In this document: positions 56,275 through 64,000 of the stretch, piece by piece
How the letters are laid out: every line of letters begins with the position of its first letter
Numbering within the stretch: position 1 is the first letter of the stretch
Assembly: GCF_026914185.1 (NCBI RefSeq)
Contig: NC_070558.1
Location: 1-64,000 of the forward strand
Reading direction: 5' to 3'
Source of the DNA: Puccinia triticina
Lineage: Eukaryota; Basidiomycota; Pucciniomycetes; Pucciniales; Pucciniaceae
DNA: 64,000 nucleotides
Notes under the pieces: generated by a model
Databases searched by the model: none
Told to the model about the DNA's origin: nothing
The model's input: only the letters and a program-made list of their open reading frames with translations
Made by a program: the position numbers and the translations under genes

Positions 56275-57190
56275 CCAGAAGGAAATTGGCCTTTGCGCTT
56301 TTTCTTTTGATTTGCACGTATGCTCACTGCAAATTCTGCAGTCTAAGCCTGCCGGTATAAAGCTCACGGCAACGAAACACCAAGCCCGGGAGGTGTTTCA
56401 AACCCTGCGACGCGGGGATTCCATCAGGTTTGGAGGTGTGGCGGCGCAAGAGGCAGACTCCGGCACGGACTTGATTTCAGTAGCTGTAAGTAGTGTGGTC
56501 AATCGATCACTGATTCTGGACGCTAAGAGCATGATTTGATTCTAGGTTGAACATGCTTCAAGGCTTCCCCGATGCGAGACGACACCCTACGGCTTGAGGC
56601 AGAGTCCCAAGACGCGTTTTCAACTACGGGTAAACGATTGGAAGCCGTCTGCAAGAGCCAGACAACACCATAGGAAGAAAGCTCACCAGAGAAAGCTCTA
56701 GTGGTATCCCAAGATGCAGTTTGTGGCCTCTTGAATGCTTCTCCTTGCCTTCAAGGTCCAGCATTAGCCTCTTCAACCTTGTCGATTATCTCCCCACTCA
56801 ACTCCCTGGACATGTACCATCTCTCATCTCCCCCTTGTCGGGCTTTAAAATATGACTGCTTGCTCTTGAGTTGATTCCAAACTTCACATTAGGTGTCTAG
56901 GAGCAGCGCTTGGCATTTGTCACTGCGCGCTTAGAACTCTCCCATACCTGGGGCACAGAGAGCGCCAAAAATGAAAGCGTTGCTTCATTCCGTGATGAAG
57001 AAATCCATTTACGTATGAAGAGGATCTACACGCACAATGAGCAATTGAGATGGAGAGGAAAAAGAGGGAAGTCCCCTAGTATAGATTGGAGCAATAAGTG
57101 AGAGAGTGGTGAACCAGGAATTTGAAAACATCTTACAGCAGGGGAGAAGTAGCATTTCGAGGACTATTGTTCATAAGACATACTGAAGAG
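56275..57190. other. Intergenic region
   Basis: About 900 bases between convergent genes. ORFs under 95 codons, no motif. Nothing else seen. Confidence 0.5.
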
Positions 57191-59706
57191 TTATATGCCA
57201 GTTATTTGCGCGTCAGCGTGTGGAAGAAGAAACGGAGAAGTGGGGTTCCAGGCCTGCCATTGATTGAGGAAATCATGAGCAATGGCCTCGGCAAGATCGA
57301 ACCGAGTTGGGACTTTCACCTCGGCAAGGGGGCAGATCTTCTCCTTAGATTGAAAGACGGGACGGAAAATCTGGACAAGATATGCAGAAAGATTTTTCCA
57401 TATTGGCTCTTCAGCTGTGTGTGGTGCAGTCGAGTGCTGTCGGATGATGGACATTGCTTGGAGGAATGACATGCATGTCGAGTTCCCAGAAATGCGGTGG
57501 TCCTTCGAAGTGATGAAGAGCCCGCGGACTCCAGCAAGCACAAAATACACCAGGGGTTGAAAATTCTGTTTTTTTTGATACTTTTGGAGGTGATGGACAG
57601 CGTCTTCTGATTTTTGGGCCAGGTCTGATGGAGCCGCCGGGACTGGAGTCAACGTTTCTGGTGTGATGTTCACGGCCGTTTCGGCGCGCTGTGCTCGGAG
57701 GTGTGCCTTCTTCTGAGCTGACGTCAACGGTGCTTTGCTGAGGAAGTGGGTCTGGAAAATGATGTACGCCATCAATACATCAATGATGACATTCCGGAAT
57801 TCGTGAAGGACATCGACAGAGTGAAAACGCTGTGCCGGGGGTGGGGAAGGATCCTGACTCTCCTGAGGCGGGTCAAAGCTGGAAGAGGCGTTCTTCAAAC
57901 CATCAAGATAGGCAAGAGCTTCGACGCCATGAGTGATTTCATCCTCCGCTTGATTGGAGCACGGTGGAGGTGGTCGGAAGAGATTGTCAGCCATCAGTTC
58001 AACCGAAGCCGCAATGATCCTGGCCCAGTCGGCGTGTAATCGTTGAGGAGGGTGGAGAAGTCGGTAAAGGCCGCGCACGATGGTGGATTCAGGATGTGGG
58101 GTTTTTGTGACAGTTGGGATAAAAGAACCCGGTCGGAGGTAATTGGACTTGTCACCAAAACCGGTGAGCTTGGGGAAGTCGATAAGGTCCGGGCAATACC
58201 ATTGCTCCCCTGTAGAAGGCGACAAGAACTTCCCGGCTGGGATAGACACATTGTCAGTTGTGAGGACTGGGAACAGGGAAGGAGATACACTCACCAAGCG
58301 ACGTAATTGTTTGAATCCATATTTCATATGAGCAGGGTGTACGGCGCAGATGAAATGTCGGGCGTGCTGGAGTTGTTGGGTGCATAGCCCTTGCACGATT
58401 CTGGAGCAAGGGGGAAAGTGAGGTCCAAGTTTTCTGATACTTCGTCCAGGATGGTTTGGAGCCGCTAAACTCGTGGTGAATCGCAACCACCTGCGCACGT
58501 ACAGCGTCGGACTTAAGGATTGTAAGCTTCCCAGATTGACGGGGCGTAGACGACGAGGCTGACTGGTTTTCGCTGGGGTTGGAGTTTGATGTGGTGGATT
58601 CGTGGTTAGGTGTAGCCAAGGATTGAGCGCTGAGGTCCGGAGTAGGGGGATGGAACAGTGGCGGACCATCGGCCAGACCTGACGATGGTCCAGAAGATTT
58701 GGGGGGCTGAGGGCTGTCAGCCGCATTTGACGGTGCTACCGGGTCATCCGGACAATCGGATTCAACTTGAGTGGGACCATGAGGCGGAGCAGGAGCTGCG
58801 TTTTTCTGGGCAGAACCTTCAGCGTGATCGAGAAGAGGTGATGGTCTATCGCCAGCCGGCTCCCATGGGTTGTCAACGGGCTCAGTGGCGCTAGAATTGG
58901 CCGCTAATGGCCCTCCATGGGCAGACGTGCTCGAGGACGGATGACCAGCTGGAAGTCGGCTGAGTTGGCCGTCGGTCACGGCTGGAGGTTGGCCAGGTCC
59001 TTCGGAGGTGGGGTTGGTGTTGGGGCCCTTCGTGAGCAGATCAACCGGCTTCACAGTACTGGGTTTTGTGGAACGTTTGCGGGTACTTCGTTTGCGTAGC
59101 TGAGGGGCTGTGTGAGGGGTGGAAGGTGACTGATTGGACGGATTTTGGATCTTGATGTCCTCTTCTTCAGGGATAACACCTGTTTCCTCCCATTCTTGGT
59201 AGCACACAGGAGAGTAAGTATATGGAACATGGCATGAGCAGCGAATACGCGAGGCACACACTTTTTTTGCTGGTGGTCAGTGAAGCGGCTAGTTCTTCGG
59301 CTTTGCGTTTGCAGTTGCGAGGAAGCTTGAGGGCAAGGATTTGGGCAGCTGATCGCGTGGCTGCATCAATCGATCTGCCAAATTCTTCTGCTGTGATCTC
59401 CTGGATTTCTGTCCGGAGAACCGATTCTTGAGGATTAAGTGAGGCTAGGGCAGGGGAAGATGCATTCTGAAGGACGAATTCGTTGAAAGATGGTGGCTGG
59501 TGTGGCTTTGGTATGAAGTTGTGCTGAAGGTCCTGTTCGGCTGGGAGAAATATGATGAATTAGCATGGCGATCGGTCGTCTGGCGCAAGATGCAAGGTGG
59601 GAGAAGACTGACTCGGAGGGGGAGTGGAGGCGGACGGATCAGAGTCCATACAAGATGGTGAGTTGTTGGGAGCAGGATCGTTCGGGAAGGGAGGGATATC
59701 CATCAT
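57191..59706 (-). CDS. Four-exon rust gene, unrecognised (773 aa)
   Basis: Model: ATG at 59706; exons 59706-59613, 59540-59262, 59179-58441, 58400-57191; introns 72, 82 and 40 bp. All junctions keep frame: 774 codons with the stop. Intron 1 has donor GTCAGT, a CTAAT branch-like site and CCCAG. The 40-bp intron 3 (GTATCA...CTCCAG) is very short; a frameshift is the alternative. Residues 1-130: Pro/Ser-rich start, then a helical piece (RTEIQEITAEEFGRSIDAAT). Next come a basic, NLS-like RKRSTRKRSTK and a long disordered region. The last 400 residues look folded (HFICAVHPAHMKYGF, FYLVL-like VYFVLAGVRGLFITSKD). No known domain. Confidence 0.65.
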
Positions 59707-60590
59707 CGAATCCCTGGAGAAGAGCGAGTGGAGATGGGAGCAACGGTAAAATTTTGGAGAATAGAGGGGGGAATGATTGCAGCGACCAACTATTTATGTG
59801 TATCAAGTGGCTGGTGGCCTTTGTGCTCGACCAGACTTCAGAGCCTTTGTGAGCCTGGTTTGACCTTCTAGCCTTTGGCGCAGATGGCCTTTGACTGAGT
59901 CTGCAGCCTGCACAGAGCCAGATGCATCATCAACTTTCACATCTCGAACTGCTGATGACTTCATCTGCTGACTTTGAGGCATGTGAGTCTCACATTGGGA
60001 TGATGTCACACCACTGACAACAGAATAGAGCTTAAGGATACACATCCGCCTCTGTATCTGTGAGCATGCTTGGACTGAGGTGGGGATGACGAAGGGCAAG
60101 GGCAGATGTTTGTGGAGATGATGTTAAGTGCAGCTTGCGCCATAGTGTGCATATTATTGGTTGCAAGGTTGAGTCGGTGATGTCTAGGCGGGCGTTTTGA
60201 GGGGAGTCGATGGTGAATTTGAGGTGAAGGTGGCATGCATAAGTGGGGGATAAGACTGGATCAGACTGTCTGCATCTATATTCCCCGGCCCAGGTGTGGT
60301 GCCAAACGTGAGAGAAGGAATGAAGTGTAACTGGGTGGTTGGTCAGCGTGCAGTTAGGAGCAGGCAACCAAGCGGGGGTGATAATCTCAGTGCGTGTGTC
60401 ACCCGGGGAAGACCATCACCACCATGCACGCGCGGCAGATATGAGTGTAGGTGGGTGTTAACAATCAGCAGGTGAGCAGCCTCGGTGACTTCAACACAGG
60501 ATGTATTTGTGTATATAAACATGTAATAGGAATATCAGGATAGGAGAGGTGCAAGTGCCGCGGGCCTGGCCAGAGGAGTGAGGAGGTATT

Positions 60591-60628
60591 TGTCCACCCT
60601 GACGTTCGGCCGAACGTCAGGGTGGACA
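60591..60628. repeat. 38-bp perfect palindrome, copy 1
   Basis: TGTCCACCCTGACGTTCGG and its exact complement, centred on GGCC. Confidence 0.95.
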
Positions 60629-60825
60629 TTCACCTGCGTGCCCAGTGATCTGTGAATATGTCACAATCGTGACACCCATACCGACCTGATGTGAATTTGG
60701 ACATCGTCAACTACCAGGGCGAGCAACAAGGACACATTGGTTCAAGGTTGCGTGTGGAGGCGAGAGGAAAGAAGTCTCCTCTAGTAGCATTGACAAGTGT
60801 ACACACAGCTGGGAACGAGGCGAAA

Positions 60826-60925
60826 TGTCCACCGTCATGTTCGGCCGAACATGAGGGTGGACATTTCGCGACCACTCACCCTTGGGCTGTCCACCCTCAT
60901 GTTCGGCCGAACATGACGGTGGACA
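60826..60925. repeat. 38-bp palindromes, copies 2 and 3, head to head
   Basis: Copy 2 (60826-60863) and copy 3 (60888-60925) have the same TGTCCACC...GTTCGGCCGAAC...GGTGGACA plan, each with one mismatched pair. Copy 3 is the exact reverse complement of copy 2, 24 bases apart, so the whole 100-bp block is itself an inverted repeat. Confidence 0.95.
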
Positions 60926-61244
60926 TTTCAGCTCAGTTGACGCTGGGTCTATGATATTGCAATGGACATTGACATGACCGTACTGTCAGCTGGCTCACAG
61001 GGATTTCACACCAGCATTCAGGCAAAAGAGTCAAACACCTCTCTCCAGAGCATGACTTATGGTCACACTCGAAGCCCCATGGGAGCCATCGCATATTGTA
61101 CCGCCCCGGTTCCGTCCACATATGTACTAAGGAGTCACCGTGAGGGTTGGTTGACGTCATGTCAATCTTCGGCCATTTGACATGGATAACGCTAGGACTA
61201 ACAGAGACATAGGGAAAATCTAGTAATCGGTTCAGGAGCAACAA

Positions 61245-62950
61245 TCAACCATCCACGTGCATTGAAGTGTCTCCACCAGCGGGTGTTGGCTGGCCGCCAG
61301 TGCCTCCCCCGCCTGTCGCATGGGCATCTGATCCAGTTCCGCCGCCTGGAGCTGCCGCGGTCAAGCCAGACGCCGAGGGTCCAGGTTGCAGGTTGCAACT
61401 CAGTTGCATCTTCTGCGCAATCAAATCGAGACCCATGGCAGGCACTTTTGATAAGGTGTCCCGCTCGAAAGAAGTGAGCCGAGACAAGTAGGCTTTGGCG
61501 TAAGAATCCAATGGGAGATTGCGCGGGACACCGACCATTCCTTTAGTCGTCTTGAAGTTACGGGCGGACCGACCATAGAGTTTGAGATTGGCAGCAATAG
61601 TTTTGTGATGTTCCGCCTCCGCGATGACCATCTTGTCGAGACTGTGCAGGATTGTCGTGAGCTCGGCGCTGCGCCAGTCCGGGATGAGTGAAACAGGGGC
61701 CCGGTCAGCGCCGGCATCTTCGATATCGGAGCCGCAACCTTTATCCTCCACAATCCGGGCGAGTTGAATATCAGTCTTGTACATTTTGTCCGCGATTGTG
61801 CAGCGGTTTTTGTGGATCTAGAAGACGACATTTGGACATCAATTAGGAAAGCTTTTTATCTTTCATTCTGCTGGGCAGAATTTGGTGGGCAAGGCTTACC
61901 CTGTTCTTCCATCGCTTACATTGGTCCTTCGTAGCCTTCGTGTTTTTGAGTTTTTCATACTCGGCAACTTCCATGTTGCCAAAATCGTTCAGTTCACGCG
62001 CCTTGGTCTTGAGCCATCGTTGTATGAGCGCGGGCGCTTGACCAGCCTTGGACTCATCGAGGGGCTGGGTGCGGCGAATCCAGTCAACTGCTCTTGTTGC
62101 GAGAACCTCAATAACAGCTGAGTTCCACGCAGAGGTGCGGCCCGTATGCACCGCATCCCATTCGAACGTGACTCTAGATATTCCTGCCAAAGCAAAGGCT
62201 CGCTCGACATCGGCCTGGGTTTGAAAACTTATTGGCTTTGATAAGTTGCCAGGACCCTTGCGGACGGCTGCAGTGAACCGTGGCAAGACGATGTTCCGGC
62301 GGATTTCTTTTTCGGCACTGGCAACGTAGTAGTCGACCTCGGCGGCGGGTCTTCCATGGAGAGCCTTGCGTACTCTTTCAAGCTGTGCGACTATCACACC
62401 GCTCCTCTCCTCAATCCAATATAGGTCCCGGAGTTCTTTTTCGGTTGGCGTAACCGGATAGTCTTGAGGCTTATCTGGATTGCCAAGAAAGAATTTCACA
62501 AAACCCTGGATACTGCGAGACAGAACATCGTGGTGCGCTGCAAGAGCTCCCTTTCCCGCGATCCCTCTGACTCGGCGCCCCGATCGTTTCTTGTCTTCGG
62601 CCTCTTCAGCCAGAATTCGTGCTTTCCTCGCATTGGCGACCACAAACTCGGGGCCCAGCCGCTCATCATCATCGCCAGTAGGTGGGCCCTGACCCTCTGC
62701 GCCCCTAGTCTGACCTGCAACAGGACAAGTGTCAGCGGTCGGCAAATGAAGTCCTCCAGCAGGACCCACACTTGCCTGCAGTATCCGTTTGCATCGCCGC
62801 ATCGGCAGCTGAAGATCCTCCTTGTGCTATGAATTTTGGCACTAGCTTATCCACCAGATCGGAGATCCATGACTGGTCGCCTCCAGAAGGAGCGGGAACA
62901 CTACCCTCTGGTCCTGGGTCCTCGGGGGGATTTGGAGGATTCGAGGTCAT
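61245..62950 (-). CDS. Three-exon rust gene, unrecognised (520 aa)
   Basis: Model: ATG at 62950; exons 62950-62776, 62714-61900, 61817-61245; 521 codons with the stop. Intron 1 (61 bp) is GC-AG with a strong donor AG|GCAAGT and acceptor TTGCAG; intron 2 (82 bp) is GT-AG (GTAAGC...TTCTAG). Both junctions keep frame. Order: Pro/Gly/Ser-rich start; an acidic helical stretch; a compact Lys/Arg-rich central domain (VDYYVASAEKEIRRNIVLP, SAWNSAVIEVLATRAVDWI, ALIQRWLKTKARELN, KDQCKRWKNRIHKNR); a helical segment (AEAEHHKTIAANLKLYGRSA); and a Gly/Pro-rich tail. The basic W/R/K-rich centre could bind nucleic acid, but I recognise no family. It lies next to the palindromes. Confidence 0.75.
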
Positions 62951-63128
62951 GATGAAAATGGTTAGATGGGTCTCTGATGCGAAATCCCACGCAAAGCCCT
63001 AATATTGAGTGATGATGAAGGTTTTTGTGGTTGTAACAAGGAGCGCTGGGATAGGATTTGGTATTTCGCAACACAAAGTCGGAGCCAAGAACGGGGAACA
63101 AGAGTCAAGTATGCTAGTGGGAAGTCGG

Positions 63129-64000
63129 TCAGACATGAGACATAACTTCACAATTCAGACACAATTCAGACAGGCCGCTCTTCAATATTCCCCCTTGCTC
63201 AGGATTTCTTCCGGATGCCTTTGGTACCACACAAAGGCCAATGTTTATGCCATCCGCAATGGTGCCCTCGTAATAATCTGCCCACCTCCTCTGAAGCCTG
63301 CTGTGCAGTTTACCACCTCCCCTTTGATCCATCCCGAAGTTTAATCATCCGCCAGGCCTTCCCACCCCTACGTAATGCCCAAACACGCCAAACCAGCTCA
63401 CTCAGCAACACACCAACCGTCAGCAAAATTACTCAGAAAAAGCACTTACTGCAGTACGTAAGCCCACCGCACTGATGGTTTCAACGGCAAATCCAAAGGT
63501 GCCAGCAGCATGCCGCATGACAGCAACATGGCCAATGATACAGTCACTCGCAATCACCGTTGTCCCGTCAAATTTTGCCTTCACCAAGCGGCAGTTGAGA
63601 TCCGGATAATCTCCATATGGATCCTCAGACCGCTGTAGCTCTTCAAATGGCTTCACCACAAGCCATGTTTGTCCCGGTGTTTTGTTTGATCGGAAGATAT
63701 TTTCTACCTCACCAAACCTTTGATCCTTGCCTAGGTAAAACTCGACAAAGCTGTTTCCTTGATGATGCTGGTTCCTGGTGAATGTCTTCCGGTCGGCTTG
63801 AAAGCTTGGGACTATTTCTACTGTGGAGTCCAAAATGCGGTCAGCATGACCCGTCGTCGCCGTGGGTCTTGTCCCATCCCTCCGTGCCACAGCGCGTTTC
63901 CACTTCTGAAATAAAGGCGGCTCCAGCACGAATGTTGAAGGACTCCCCCTTAACTCCAACTCCTCCGCTGCCCCAGTTTGATATGTTGTGTCATTCTGCA
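63129..64000 (-). CDS. Partial rust gene running off the right edge, unrecognised
   Basis: Exon 64000-63450 is open to the window edge; an intron (63449-63291, 159 bp, donor GTAAGT, acceptor TTCAG) leads in frame to a last exon 63290-63129 ending in TGA. The visible part has NSFVEFYLGKDQRFGEVENI, WLVVKPFEEL, CRLVKAKFDGTTVIASDCII, GHVAVMRHAAGTFGF and ISAVGLRT, then RRWADYYEGTIADGINIGLC. This even, motif-rich pattern suggests a multi-copy family, possibly the C-terminal part of a large transposon-linked protein; that is a guess. The start lies beyond 64000. Confidence 0.65.

Larger units (their letters stand above)
59707..61244. other. Intergenic region with palindromes
   Basis: 1.5 kb between two minus-strand genes, so it holds the promoter of the 57.2-59.7 kb gene and the 3' end of the next. 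No supported ORF. The notable content is three 38-bp palindromes at 60591-60628, 60826-60863 and 60888-60925. Confidence 0.6.

Noticed and set aside
59222..59431. Small plus-strand ORF upstream of the 773-aa gene
   Set aside because: Antisense to exon 2 of that gene.

Overview
This is the left end of a chromosome from a fungus, almost certainly a rust (Pucciniales, most like Puccinia). The first 365 bases are about 61 CCCTAA units, the C-rich strand of a TTAGGG telomere read inward. The Ty1/copia and Ty3/gypsy polyproteins, short-intron genes and TCG-biased C-to-T decay of repeats fit Pucciniomycotina. The genus is an inference; no rRNA, intact tRNA gene or species-diagnostic gene is present.

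About 1-52.7 kb is a nested mass of transposable elements. In order: an LTR abutting a helicase fragment (1.4-2.4 kb); a 348-codon ORF split by a CACTA-like MITE (2.6-4.6 kb); a long LTR (7.0-8.5 kb); a copia relic (8.56-9.37 and 17.63-19.24 kb) split by a complete Ty3/gypsy element (9,367-17,633) that itself carries a solo LTR; a second CACTA-like element built around a 33-bp minisatellite (19.5-20.8 kb); a copia gag fragment (21.1-21.95 kb); LTR remnants (23-24 kb); a non-autonomous gypsy element with almost identical 919-bp LTRs (24,919-30,479); a decayed topoisomerase III gene invaded by a solo LTR that holds another LTR and a GC-rich MITE (33.1-36.2 kb); a copia element with both LTRs and target duplication (36,345-41,212); a three-layer inverted-repeat element (41,895-43,665); and two minus-strand chromoviruses (44.3-47.5 and 47.5-52.7 kb).

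From about 55 kb the character changes to host-type, intron-bearing genes with no family I recognise: one on the plus strand (about 55.2-56.27 kb) and three on the minus strand (57.2-59.7, 61.2-62.95 and 63.1->64.0 kb). A set of 38-bp palindromes lies between two of them. Gene models with introns are my own reading of splice signals and frame continuity.

Two points recur. Several insertions can be removed on paper, leaving one target-site copy, and the interrupted reading frame closes exactly; this fixes element boundaries and insertion order. Also, many elements carry nonsense codons but no frameshift, and LTR pairs differ mainly by C-to-T in TCG context, which points to RIP-like or methyl-cytosine decay.
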